Shown here piece after piece: positions 37,542-45,695 of a stretch of DNA of 64,000 nt (its first letter is position 1; each line of letters begins with the position of its first letter). This stretch comes from Stenotrophomonas sp. WZN-1 (lineage in GTDB: Bacteria > Pseudomonadota > Gammaproteobacteria > Xanthomonadales > Xanthomonadaceae), in assembly GCF_002192255.1 (NCBI RefSeq), contig NZ_CP021768.1:1010001-1074000 (forward strand), given 5' to 3'. Below the pieces are notes generated by a model, which worked only from the letters and a program-made list of their open reading frames with translations, was not told the origin of the DNA and ran no database searches. The position numbers and the translations under genes are program-made.

Positions 37542-38876
37542 TCATTCCGGCTCTTGTGCGTTCGCCCGACGGAACGCCTCGACGGCTTCCGCCACCGCTT
37601 CCTCAGGATTTCTGGGGAGGATGTTCACAGGGATGACCACCTCGCAGTCCACGGGCTCACGTCCTTCAATGCGAAGTTCCACCACAGCATTTCCGATCAC
37701 GCGGTGGAACACCGTGTAGAACTCGCGAACGTCTTCCTCGATTGGCCTGTGCTCGTCGTTCTGCAGCAATCCGCTATTGTCCAGCTGCGTGTGGATTTGC
37801 CCTTTCAGGAAGTCAATCACGAACGCAAACACCATCGTCATGCGGTCGTTGAACAAGAGCACTCTGGCGGCCCCTTCATGCACCGCGTCCACCTTCATGA
37901 TGAGCCGGCTAAGACCTGGCATGGGGCTATCCGGCCATAAGTTGAGCGCCACAGCCAACCCATCCAAACCAAACTCCCCTTCGGGGGTTCCGCCTGCCTT
38001 CAACGCAGCGAGCGCCCCTTCGTCAATCAGCGGCTCCCAGGGCTCAATGCGATTGCGGGTTCGATAAAGCTCCCACGCTGTCGGCACCTTCAACTCGCTG
38101 GCGATGTAGTGCCTGGCAAGTTCTCGCATTAGGACCAGGTCGGCCGCAATCCGCCGGCGATCGGCCGGAATGTCCGGATCGACGATGGCGCCACCGAAGG
38201 ATGCATGCGCCACGGCGTTCCGACCGCTGTCATACAGGTGCCGCCCCACATCCACTCCATCTGCACGCAGTTGGGCCACTCGGGCTCCAGCCTCGCCCGT
38301 CATGAGATCCACGTGGCGAGCAAACCAATCGGCGCGGTCGGCGCCCTGTTGGTATTGCGATTCAATCACCTTGAAGTAGCTCAGGAATGCGTAACTGTCG
38401 TGGACCCGTGTCAGGCGTTGCCCTTCCCGCCAGAACGCCAAAGCAATGCGCACGTTCTCCGACTCGATGATCGGCATATGATTGCAATCAAAACCTCTAT
38501 CTCCGAATTGGCCCACTTCGGAATAGGCCTGCCGCATTTGCGTGCCAAACCCCATGGGGTGGCTGCCCTGGATGGTTTCGACCACATCCACGTATCCGTT
38601 CAAGAACCACCCCAGAACGGAGGTCAGGCGATAGACCTTGGCCAGTCCCTCTTCAATCTGCTGTGAGGTCCCAGGCACAGTGACGGCTGGCGCGGTGGGT
38701 TGCTGTCCGTTCTCGGTGCCGCGCAGGATGAAATCGTCTTCGGCGTACCGGATCCACACGTCCTTCTTCGGCCACGGTATGGAACTCGCCACCGCAGCGG
38801 ACAGCCATCCCATTCGGCTGCGAAGCTTGCGCTCTACCTCTTCGCCAAAAACATGGGGCACATACGGGGTCCGCAC
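37542..38876 (-). CDS. HEPN-type protein, partner of the GmrSD-like nuclease
   Basis: A 444-residue protein. The central region carries RNAVAH (Arg219 to His224), the R-x4-H signature of HEPN RNases, followed by helical segments. I believe database entries of this type are sometimes named MauJ, but that name is not proof of function. A GTG at 38876 is chosen: AGGAGAGG stands just before it, and it lies 10 bases after the DUF262 gene stop. Base use is clearly less GC-rich than neighbours. The gene pair is probably co-transcribed, and a toxin-like or effector role in phage defence is inferred. Confidence 0.65.
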   Translation of the reverse strand: MRTPYVPHVFGEEVERKLRSRMGWLSAAVASSIPWPKKDVWIRYAEDDFILRGTENGQQPTAPAVTVPGTSQQIEEGLAKVYRLTSVLGWFLNGYVDVVETIQGSHPMGFGTQMRQAYSEVGQFGDRGFDCNHMPIIESENVRIALAFWREGQRLTRVHDSYAFLSYFKVIESQYQQGADRADWFARHVDLMTGEAGARVAQLRADGVDVGRHLYDSGRNAVAHASFGGAIVDPDIPADRRRIAADLVLMRELARHYIASELKVPTAWELYRTRNRIEPWEPLIDEGALAALKAGGTPEGEFGLDGLAVALNLWPDSPMPGLSRLIMKVDAVHEGAARVLLFNDRMTMVFAFVIDFLKGQIHTQLDNSGLLQNDEHRPIEEDVREFYTVFHRVIGNAVVELRIEGREPVDCEVVIPVNILPRNPEEAVAEAVEAFRRANAQEPE

Positions 38877-38886
38877 TGTTCCTCTC

Positions 38887-40767
38887 CTATGCGGCGACTT
38901 TGCTGGCGTCCGGCCACACCTTGAGCAACAACCCAAACAAGTGCTCGGTGCGCTTGCGAATGGCGTCCTCGTGCCAGTCGTCCGCTTCGGGGCCGTGGAA
39001 ATACTGCGTCAGGTTGATCTTCGAATACTTCAACAGCTCGGGCCGCTTGGCCGACCATGCCGCGTTCTGCAGTGACGAATTGAACGCCCCCGTGATGAGC
39101 GTGAGGTTGCCCAAGGTGTTGAGCATCACCTCGCGCCGGGCGATGGCCTTTTGCTCGACCACCGGGTCCGCCTTCGCCTCGGCCGGCAATGGCCAGTGCG
39201 TTTGCCACGTCTGCGGCAACACGTGTTCGATGGTCATGTTGGTTGGGATGGCCAGCACGGGGCTCTTGGTGGACTGCGCCGCGGCGTCAAGCGCTTCCAG
39301 GACCGCGCGGACCTTGTACTGGGCGATGCGGCCGTAGAGCGGCCACTCGAACACTGCGGTCAAAAGCTCCGAGTCGATGGGGAACTTGGTGCTCTCTCCC
39401 GCGCCTTTGCCCAAGTGTTCGGCCACGGCCTTGGCCGTCAGGCTGCCTCCCTTCTCCACCGCCTTGATGAGACCCACGAACAGGCGGTTGTAGTTCTTGC
39501 TCGTGTAATTGGTGATGAGCCGACGCATGAGGAAGGATTCAAGCACCGCCAGCACCTTGTCGAACTCGGTCTGGTCGTCGGGCATGAGCTCCGCATAGGC
39601 GTGCAGCAAGAAGGGGTAAACGGTAGTGGTGTCTACCGCTTCCAGGTTGCGCAGGAACCGGGCCAAGGCCAAGTGGTCGTCGGGACGGTGGAAGGCTTCG
39701 AACACATCGGCGTAGCGGGAGAGCTGGCGAATGTGACCATCCGCGTCCGCCGGCACCGGGATGAGCGACCCCGGCATCGGCTCGGCGTACTCCACAAAGG
39801 CCTTGAAGGCGTTGAACAGGTGTGAGGTCTTCACCTCATCCCGGGTCATCAGGGCTAGGTAGTGGTTGATGAAGAGATCGATGCGGTGGCGAGTGATGCG
39901 GCCTTGCTTAACCTCTTCCCGCCAGAACCCACCTTCAAAGCGCGTCCAATGCTGATCGTTGAGCGCTTCCACGTCCGCCTTTTGGTTCAGCGCCTTGCGG
40001 AACAGGTAGTTCTTGATGAGGTCGGCCGGCAACAGCTCGGTGCCGCGGGCATTCAAGGTTTCGAAGATGACCTGGGCCTCGTCTTCCTTGTCGAGATTGA
40101 TCACCACCAGCTGCAGGCCGCGGTTCACCACCTGCCACAGCGTTTCCAGGCGATCGGCGACCGTCTTGCTGACCAGCTCGGGCGTGTCGTCGACGTCGTC
40201 CAGCTTCCCGTTCAACCAGTCGGACAACCGGGCGTGAAAATAGCGGTAAGCGCCGACGAGGTTGCTGCGGGCGAGCTCGGGCTTGCCCTTCATTGCCTTG
40301 TCCAGGTCTTGCAGGTTCAAACTCGCGTGGATGGTCTTGAACGCCGCCCGGTCGCTGTTGGTCGGCCACAGCTTGAACTTCTCGCTGGGGTCTTCCACCA
40401 GGTCGTCGTCGTTCTCCACCAAGCCCGTGAAGCGCCCCACGTAACGCTCGGCGCCGTGCTCAGCTGCCAAGTTGCGCCCCGCCATCAAGAACAGTTGCAG
40501 CGTGGTGAAACGCTGCTGCCCGTCGATGACCTGGCGCGCTTCCACGGACCCGGCCGGGTTGGGCAGTTGCTCCAACACGATTGCGCCCAGAAAGTGGGCG
40601 CGGGCAGCCCCGGTGCGCAGATGCCTATCGAGCAGCGCCAGAATGTCTTCCCACAACGGCTTCCAGTTCTCGTCCTCCGCCCACACGTAGGGCCGCTGAA
40701 AAAGCGGCACCTGGAAGTTCACGCTGGGATCGAAGATGGCCTTGAGCTGACGGGTGTTCGCGTCCAA
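38887..40767 (-). CDS. GmrSD-like DUF262/DUF1524 nuclease
   Basis: A 626-residue protein. The DUF262 (GmrS/ParB-like) part has FQVPLFQRPYVW at 18-29 and IDGQQRFTTL with the DGQQR box at 82-86. The C-terminal DUF1524 (GmrD) part carries MTIEHVLPQTW and LNTLGNLTLITGAFNSSLQN, an HNH-type nuclease signature. Single-chain GmrSD enzymes are type IV restriction systems that cut modified phage DNA using nucleotide hydrolysis. The start is TTG at 40767 with AGGGGA ahead; no ATG lies near. It ends just before the HEPN-type gene. Confidence 0.85.
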   Translation of the reverse strand: MDANTRQLKAIFDPSVNFQVPLFQRPYVWAEDENWKPLWEDILALLDRHLRTGAARAHFLGAIVLEQLPNPAGSVEARQVIDGQQRFTTLQLFLMAGRNLAAEHGAERYVGRFTGLVENDDDLVEDPSEKFKLWPTNSDRAAFKTIHASLNLQDLDKAMKGKPELARSNLVGAYRYFHARLSDWLNGKLDDVDDTPELVSKTVADRLETLWQVVNRGLQLVVINLDKEDEAQVIFETLNARGTELLPADLIKNYLFRKALNQKADVEALNDQHWTRFEGGFWREEVKQGRITRHRIDLFINHYLALMTRDEVKTSHLFNAFKAFVEYAEPMPGSLIPVPADADGHIRQLSRYADVFEAFHRPDDHLALARFLRNLEAVDTTTVYPFLLHAYAELMPDDQTEFDKVLAVLESFLMRRLITNYTSKNYNRLFVGLIKAVEKGGSLTAKAVAEHLGKGAGESTKFPIDSELLTAVFEWPLYGRIAQYKVRAVLEALDAAAQSTKSPVLAIPTNMTIEHVLPQTWQTHWPLPAEAKADPVVEQKAIARREVMLNTLGNLTLITGAFNSSLQNAAWSAKRPELLKYSKINLTQYFHGPEADDWHEDAIRKRTEHLFGLLLKVWPDASKVAA

Positions 40768-40936
40768 GTGGTCCCCTGTTGGTTGTGGCTGTCCCCAGCG
40801 GCTAGCTTACCGCGACCTAGGTTGCCCCGGTCCCGTCTCAAGGACTGAGTCAGAGTGCGAGGCGCGCGCTGGCCCCAAGGCAGGCATGACCAGCCAGCTA
40901 GGCCACCGAGGTGCAGCCCTCGGCTATGATGCGGCT
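40768..40936. promoter_or_regulatory. Divergent promoter region between two accessory operons
   Basis: A 169-base gap separates the minus-strand DUF262 gene from the plus-strand four-gene unit. No clear hexamers or operator palindromes were found by eye. Both units must start here. Confidence 0.4.
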
Positions 40937-41446
40937 ATGCCCGTTTCCGATGCCAGCGCCTTTGCTCTGCTCCGTGCCTTCGGCATGCTGGAGTTCACCC
41001 TGAAACGCACGCCGGGTTTTCTGGCGGCTGATGGCAATCCACTAGGAAATCAGCGGGCAAAAGCGAAGGCGGATTGGCCGGCCGTTGATCGCGCGGTGGC
41101 CGCGCTGGAGCCGGCGGACTTCCTCGACCAGCTGTCCGGGTCAACGTGGGCCAAGCTGCTGGGTGGAGCGCGCAACCGGCCGCAGGTGCAGTTCGTGCAA
41201 GTGGCTGCCGACGGCACCTGGAGCGCGAACTACGAGGACAGCCCCTTGCCACGCAACGACGCCGAAGCGCTGGTGATCGCCATGCGGCGTGTGCGCAACA
41301 ACCTCTTCCACGGCGGCAAGCAAGACCCATTGCAGGAGCCCTACCAGGGCGACGACGAGGAATGGACGGTGGCCGCCCGGGAAGTCGCCGGACTGCTGCT
41401 GGATCTGCTGGACCGTCGGGTGCTCAGGCCATATCCGCCAGACTGA
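40937..41446 (+). CDS. HEPN-type protein, first gene of the unassigned four-gene unit
   Basis: A 169-residue protein. It is mostly helical and carries RNNLFHGGK with Arg120 and His125, an R-x4-H signature typical of HEPN domains. A long upstream open frame (from 40754) reads into the divergent promoter region; the ATG at 40937 gives MPVSDASAFALLRAFG, a sensible start. The rest shows no further motif. As first gene of a compact unit in a defence-like island it may be a toxin or RNase component. Confidence 0.6.
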   Translation: MPVSDASAFALLRAFGMLEFTLKRTPGFLAADGNPLGNQRAKAKADWPAVDRAVAALEPADFLDQLSGSTWAKLLGGARNRPQVQFVQVAADGTWSANYEDSPLPRNDAEALVIAMRRVRNNLFHGGKQDPLQEPYQGDDEEWTVAAREVAGLLLDLLDRRVLRPYPPD

Positions 41447-41502
41447 CGCCGCCTCTCGAATGCGATCTTGCCGCCCAGTCCGACCACCTACTAAATGAAG
41501 TC

Positions 41503-41910
41503 ATGAAAATTGACCGCGCCACCGCCTGGAAAGCCAAGTTGCCCGCCTTGACCCGGGCCCGTTGGCTCATCCGCTGCGGCCACATGTTTTCGGCCGACGA
41601 GCTGGCGCGGCTGCGAGAAGGTCTGTGGCCGCGCGACATGGACGATCGCTGGACCGTTTGGCTCGACGGCCACGCAATGCGCTGCTGGCGCTCGTGGACC
41701 GGCACGTGCATCTACGAAACCCACATCGCGGTGGGCGAGGACGGCACGGGAGGGGCTGGGGTGCTGGACGTGCTCGACGACCCGGCCACGTATCGCCGCG
41801 CCGGCACCGGCGCTGTCGAGCTGGAACGCTTTGAAGGGATACTGTCGCTGATGTGGCGCCGCGAGGACGACCGCGACGCGCTGGCCGGTGTGACGGTCAT
41901 CGGTGGCTGA
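41503..41910 (+). CDS. Protein of unknown function, second gene of the four-gene unit
   Basis: A 135-residue protein starting at ATG 41503. It is rich in Trp and Arg: WTVWLDGHAMRCWRSWTG followed by CIYETHIAV. No family was recognised with confidence. It lies 56 bases after the HEPN-type gene and 2 bases before the next gene. An in-frame extension back to 41146 overlaps the HEPN-type gene in another frame and is rejected. Confidence 0.55.
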   Translation: MKIDRATAWKAKLPALTRARWLIRCGHMFSADELARLREGLWPRDMDDRWTVWLDGHAMRCWRSWTGTCIYETHIAVGEDGTGGAGVLDVLDDPATYRRAGTGAVELERFEGILSLMWRREDDRDALAGVTVIGG

Positions 41911-41912
41911 CC

Positions 41913-42680
41913 GTGGCCCGAGTCCCGGCCAACATGCTGTTGCTGCACCAGGGCGAAGAGGAGTTGTGCCAGCGCGCCGTGCGCCTGGTCGAAACCAACC
42001 CAGACTTGGCCGACCACCTGGGCATCACCGAGCGCGCCATGGACGTGATGGACATGCTGCGCCAGCACTACCAGGCCGACGACGACGAACGCACCATCAG
42101 CCACCTTGGTATCCGCACGTTTAACGGCTTTGCCACCGCGTGGAAGCTCATGGCATCGGGCTATTACCAAGCGGCCACGCTCATCCTGCGCGACATCGTG
42201 GAGACCACCAATTTGGTCAATGCCTTCCATGTGGACCGCGCGCTCATCGAAAAGTGGCGCAAGGCGGACCGACGTACGCTCAAGCGGGATTTCGGTCCCG
42301 CGGCCGTGCGCAAGATCCTCGACGACGCCGCGGGTTTGGGCAAGAGCCGGCGCGAGGCTATCTACATCAAGTTCTCCACGCTGGCTGGGCACCCCACGCT
42401 AGACGGGTTCGCCATGCTGCGCCCCAAAGGCATGGACGCGCACATCGGCCCGTTCTCAGACCTCACGGCGCTGCGCGCCGTGCTGGAGGAAATGGGTATG
42501 CTTGCCCCGCAAGCCGGCTTTGCATTTTGCATCTACCTGGACACGTCCATTAACGCGTGCAGCCAAGTCGCGCACTACTTCTTGACCGGCGCGATGGACT
42601 ACTCGGGCAAATACCTGGGCAAGCCCTACTCGGATGAGGAGCGCGCGGAAGTCGATCGGTTGTTTGCACGCTCGCCTTGA
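41913..42680 (+). CDS. Protein of unknown function, third gene of the four-gene unit
   Basis: A 255-residue helical protein. The segment FNGFATAWKLMASGYYQAATLILRDIVETTNLVNAF resembles helical cores of DUF5677-like proteins, but the match is only by eye. It then has HPTLDGFAML and a C-terminal hydrophobic stretch FAFCIYLDTSINACSQVAHYFL. The start is set at GTG 41913, 2 bases after the preceding stop; an ATG at 41934 is possible. It ends 9 bases before the fourth gene. Confidence 0.55.
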   Translation: MARVPANMLLLHQGEEELCQRAVRLVETNPDLADHLGITERAMDVMDMLRQHYQADDDERTISHLGIRTFNGFATAWKLMASGYYQAATLILRDIVETTNLVNAFHVDRALIEKWRKADRRTLKRDFGPAAVRKILDDAAGLGKSRREAIYIKFSTLAGHPTLDGFAMLRPKGMDAHIGPFSDLTALRAVLEEMGMLAPQAGFAFCIYLDTSINACSQVAHYFLTGAMDYSGKYLGKPYSDEERAEVDRLFARSP

Positions 42681-42689
42681 GGTGCGCTG

Positions 42690-43388
42690 ATGAAATGGGA
42701 CTTGAAAGAGCTTCGGGGACACGTGGAGCGGCTGTTCGGCGAAGAGCAGCTGCGCACAGTCAAGCAGTGCTTGCGAACCATCGGCGACCGGCGCGAGTTC
42801 AGCCGCTACCACTTCAACGAAGCTAAAGGCCGAATGGAGGGTGTCCTCCAGGGCCACGAAGCTTTCGAGTTGACTGCCGCGCTCCTGGGGGCGTTCGACA
42901 CCGACGATCGGCAGTTCAGCACCGCGCGATTTCAGGCGTATGCGCACACGGTTGCCTGCGTCCAGAACATGCACGCGGTCGTCGATAACATGGTCCATTT
43001 CGCCTACTACGTTCTCGGCACCAACTTGGACCCGGCCACCCGCATTGAGAAGGAGCGCGACATCACCTGGTCCAAGGTGAGCAAGAAGCTCGTCGCGGGG
43101 CCCATCAAGGATGGGTTGAGCGCCTTACTGGACGATCCGGGCTTCACCTACCTGGCGGCTCTGAGCAACCACTCCAAACACCGTTCCATCGTCGAGGTGT
43201 CCTACTCGGTGAACTTCGAGTCGGACGCGGTCGAACACGGCCTGCGATTCAACCCCTTCACCTACGACGGGGTGACCTATCCCATCAAGTGGGTTCGTCC
43301 CACGCTGATCGACGAATACCAGCGGCAAGAGGGCTTGATACTGACCATCGGCAACGCGGTGAACGACGAGCTCAGGGATCGATCCTGA
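42690..43388 (+). CDS. Protein of unknown function, fourth gene of the four-gene unit
   Basis: A 232-residue protein starting MKWDLKELRGHVERLFGEEQLR. The middle is helical with ACVQNMHAVVDNMVHFAYYVLG, followed by LAALSNHSKHRSIVEVSYS, a motif with Asn, Lys and His that may belong to a HEPN-like active site, although it does not match the R-x4-H pattern. No family was recognised. GTGCGCTG precedes the start, with only a weak binding site, so it may be translated by coupling. Confidence 0.55.
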   Translation: MKWDLKELRGHVERLFGEEQLRTVKQCLRTIGDRREFSRYHFNEAKGRMEGVLQGHEAFELTAALLGAFDTDDRQFSTARFQAYAHTVACVQNMHAVVDNMVHFAYYVLGTNLDPATRIEKERDITWSKVSKKLVAGPIKDGLSALLDDPGFTYLAALSNHSKHRSIVEVSYSVNFESDAVEHGLRFNPFTYDGVTYPIKWVRPTLIDEYQRQEGLILTIGNAVNDELRDRS

Positions 43389-43397
43389 GCCCGACGG

Positions 43398-43647
43398 TCA
43401 GCGACGCACCAAAGCCGCCTGCGATGGGTCGTAAACGTAATCGGTGATCGTCCCGTCCTGGATGCGTTTTACCGCTTCGTCGATGACGTGGAGCGGCGCC
43501 AGGAACCACTCGCGCGGCTTCACCGGGTTGCCGAACCGGTCCTCGATCGTCAGATCCAACCGGGCTTCCTGGAAAATGCGGTGGAACAGGTTCTCCAAGC
43601 GGGTGCGGTTGAGGTTGAGGTTGAGGTTGAGGTTGAGGTTGAGGTTG
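43398..43647 (-). pseudogene. 3' remnant of a GIY-YIG (T5orf172-type) nuclease-family gene
   Basis: The frame encodes NRTRLENLFHRIF, then ARLDLTIEDRFGNPVKPREWFLAPL and a short tail, the pattern of the C-terminal end of GIY-YIG superfamily proteins of the T5orf172 type. The catalytic N-terminal domain is absent. Immediately upstream the frame becomes a run of Asn-Leu pairs from a hexanucleotide repeat, and further on it has no start codon before running into the next gene. A TTG at 43598 is the only candidate start. It is taken as a decayed gene at the right edge of the accessory segment. Confidence 0.65.
43608..43647. repeat. Hexanucleotide tandem repeat (GTTGAG)n
   Basis: Six perfect copies of GTTGAG plus a partial copy (GTTG) stand in tandem. 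On the minus strand they read as Asn-Leu codons in frame with the GIY-YIG remnant. The copy number may vary between strains by slippage. Confidence 0.9.
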
Positions 43648-43692
43648 GACAGCTTAATGGGGGCTTTTTTGTTGCCTGGGGTTTTTCGGCCT

Positions 43693-44256
43693 TCAGCCAG
43701 GGCTGTCCAGCAGCTCGCGCGCGATCATCGCCGTGCCCTCCAGCAGGTCGTAGCCGCTTCCCGCCTGCACCACCACCGCCAGCAGGTTGCGGCCCACATC
43801 GGCGTTGCCACCGCTCAGTTCCATCTCGCCTTCAAAGCACAGATCGGCCAACCATTCATGGGCCTGCTGCAGCCCGCGCTTGCGGACACGGCGGAACTCC
43901 GCGAGCAACTTCGCCTGGCCGGCCTCCTGCGCCCCATCGGCCAGCAGGCCGATGGCACCGCCGTGCGCCGCGCGCCAGATGGCCGGCAGCGGGCGACCGT
44001 TCGCGTCCACCACGTCCGCCGAGAACTGCGCGCAGTACATTTCGTAGCGCTTGCCCGCCGTGCTGCTGGGCGCGATGCCGGCTTCGGCGAGCAGGCGTTC
44101 GGCTTCATCCAGTGTGCTGAACTTCAAGCGCAGCAGTGCCGGGCGGCTCAGTTGTTGTGCCAGCGCGTGCTGGTTGGCGGCGAACCAGACGTTCCAGCCA
44201 ACGGTTGCGCGGCCTTCCAGTGCGGCCTTGAAGTACTCCAGGTGTTCGGCGTCCAT
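43693..44256 (-). CDS. Conserved-looking protein of unknown function
   Basis: A 187-residue protein starting MDAEHLEYFKAALEGRATVGWNVWFAANQHALAQQLSRPALLRLKF. It is helical, without signal peptide or membrane segment, so cytoplasmic. No family was recognised. GC content returns here to the level of the core genome. It is followed at its 5' side by another unknown gene in the same direction, 52 bases away. Confidence 0.6.
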   Translation of the reverse strand: MDAEHLEYFKAALEGRATVGWNVWFAANQHALAQQLSRPALLRLKFSTLDEAERLLAEAGIAPSSTAGKRYEMYCAQFSADVVDANGRPLPAIWRAAHGGAIGLLADGAQEAGQAKLLAEFRRVRKRGLQQAHEWLADLCFEGEMELSGGNADVGRNLLAVVVQAGSGYDLLEGTAMIARELLDSPG

Positions 44257-44308
44257 TGCGGTCTCCTGCGCTCCCTGCGCGATTGTAGCGGGAGCATATG
44301 CGGGCCGG

Positions 44309-44716
44309 TCAGGCGTCGCCGCCGGAGAGGCAATGATGTGCCTCGCGCACCAGCTGGCGTGCGGCCACGATCAGTCCGTCGATATGGAAGGCGCCCAACT
44401 GCTCGTTCGGACCGCCTTCGTTGCGCGCCCGGTCGGCGGCCTGCAGCAGATCGAGCAACGCGCCGAGCCCAGACAGCGAGCGGCGCAATGAAGCGTGATT
44501 GCTCGCACCGAGGTTGAGGTTGTTGCACGGCTGTCCGTCATCGCCGTCGGCATGGTTGATGGCATTGAGGCAGGTGAAGAACGTGGCCGACTGCGCCGGC
44601 AGGCTCTGTTCGTTCAGGGCGCACTCGATCTCGCGTGCGAGGTCCCCGGGTACGTCGGCTGCGACGTCGCCGATAAGCGCGTGCAGGCGGGGATGGATGG
44701 CGGTGCGGTTGGTCAT
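44309..44716 (-). CDS. Small soluble protein of unknown function
   Basis: A 135-residue protein from ATG 44716 with a GAGGG box ahead. It has an acidic N-terminal half, CLNAINHADGDDGQPCNNLNLGASNHASLRRSLSGL in the middle and a helical end. No signal peptide or known motif. The frame extends upstream to 44929 but that part lacks a binding site and coding character. Confidence 0.55.
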   Translation of the reverse strand: MTNRTAIHPRLHALIGDVAADVPGDLAREIECALNEQSLPAQSATFFTCLNAINHADGDDGQPCNNLNLGASNHASLRRSLSGLGALLDLLQAADRARNEGGPNEQLGAFHIDGLIVAARQLVREAHHCLSGGDA

Positions 44717-45280
44717 GGCGAAACCCTCACTGGCGTAGGGCCACCTTCCGGAGTGAAGGTGGCGGACGGTGCGGGTTGGCGTGCCGGGGCAAACACAACG
44801 GAGTGAGAAATCACCCGGCGGATCGAGTGATCCCCACGCACCGCCCGCCATTGAGGGCAGTTGGTGCATTCTTGCGGCTACGCACTGCTGCGCAACCTGT
44901 CCGTTCGGTTTGCTTTTTCGAGACGCCAATCCCGGCCAAGGCGTCTTGCCTCGACGCAGCGATCATCTGGCCGGGCAATCACATCGGTCTGTAAGGAAAA
45001 TTCTCAACTGTCCCTAGGCAGGCCAGACATTTCCCGTTGTGTGCCGTCCGACACCCGCGAGTAGTGCGGCCCATCACTGATGGCGCACATCGCCGCCCCT
45101 GCCGACCGTGCACGAGACGACTCCAGAGCGGCGCCGCCACGGCAATCGCGTCATCCCGCGCGGCGGAGACGGGACCATGCCACGCATGGAGCCAGAGGGT
45201 TCCATCCCTGCGCTGTCCCGCCGCCCCGGGCAGGCGTAGTCTCAGCCCGTTGCCGTGCCCATCCACTCTGGAGTGCCACC
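44717..45280. other. Intergenic stretch without recognised features
   Basis: About 560 bases separate the unknown gene at 44309 from the tautomerase. I see no gene, RNA or clear repeat. A frame continuing from 45080 into the tautomerase is non-coding by composition. Confidence 0.5.
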
Positions 45281-45661
45281 ATGCCGCTCGCTCGCATCGA
45301 TCTTCGCAAAGGCAAATCCGCCGACTACCTGCAGCGCGTCGGCGAAACCATCTACCAGGCCATGCGCGCGGTGGGCGTGCCGGAAAACGACCGCTTCCAG
45401 ATCTTCCAGGAACACGCGCCGGACACGCTGATCTACGACCCTGGCTACCTGGGCGTGGATCGCACCGACGATTTCATCTGCATCCAGATCACCTGGAACG
45501 AAGGGCGCACGCTGGAGCAGAAAAAAGCGTTGTACCTGGGCATTGCCGATGGCCTGCATGCGGCGGTGGGTATCCGCCGCGAAGACGTGTTCATCAATCT
45601 GGTGGAAGTGAAGAAGGAGAACTGGTCGTTCGGGAACGGTCAGGCGCAGTACGTGAGTTGA
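45281..45661 (+). CDS. Tautomerase family protein
   Basis: A 126-residue protein of the tautomerase (4-oxalocrotonate/MSAD-like) superfamily. Pro2, exposed after Met removal, is the catalytic base (MPLARIDLRKG). It continues with RVGETIYQAMRAVGVPENDRFQIFQEH and the C-terminal GIRREDVFINLVEVKKENWSFGNG. The natural substrate cannot be deduced. The ATG at 45281 is fixed by the need for Pro2. Confidence 0.88.
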   Translation: MPLARIDLRKGKSADYLQRVGETIYQAMRAVGVPENDRFQIFQEHAPDTLIYDPGYLGVDRTDDFICIQITWNEGRTLEQKKALYLGIADGLHAAVGIRREDVFINLVEVKKENWSFGNGQAQYVS

Positions 45662-45695
45662 TGCGGGAACGGTGCCTGCGCCTGATGCGGTTTGG

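Noticed and set aside
43608..43647. Possible CRISPR-like or regulatory repeat
   Set aside because: The unit is only six bases with no spacers, so it is a simple tandem repeat.
37266..43660. Flanking att direct repeats of an integrative element
   Set aside because: No copy of the tRNA-Val 3' end was found by eye near the right edge, and no integrase gene is present. A shared GGCTTTTTTGTT near 37398 and 43662 is just terminator-like sequence.
45080..45280. N-terminal extension of the tautomerase
   Set aside because: The extension would bury the catalytic Pro2 and has random composition.
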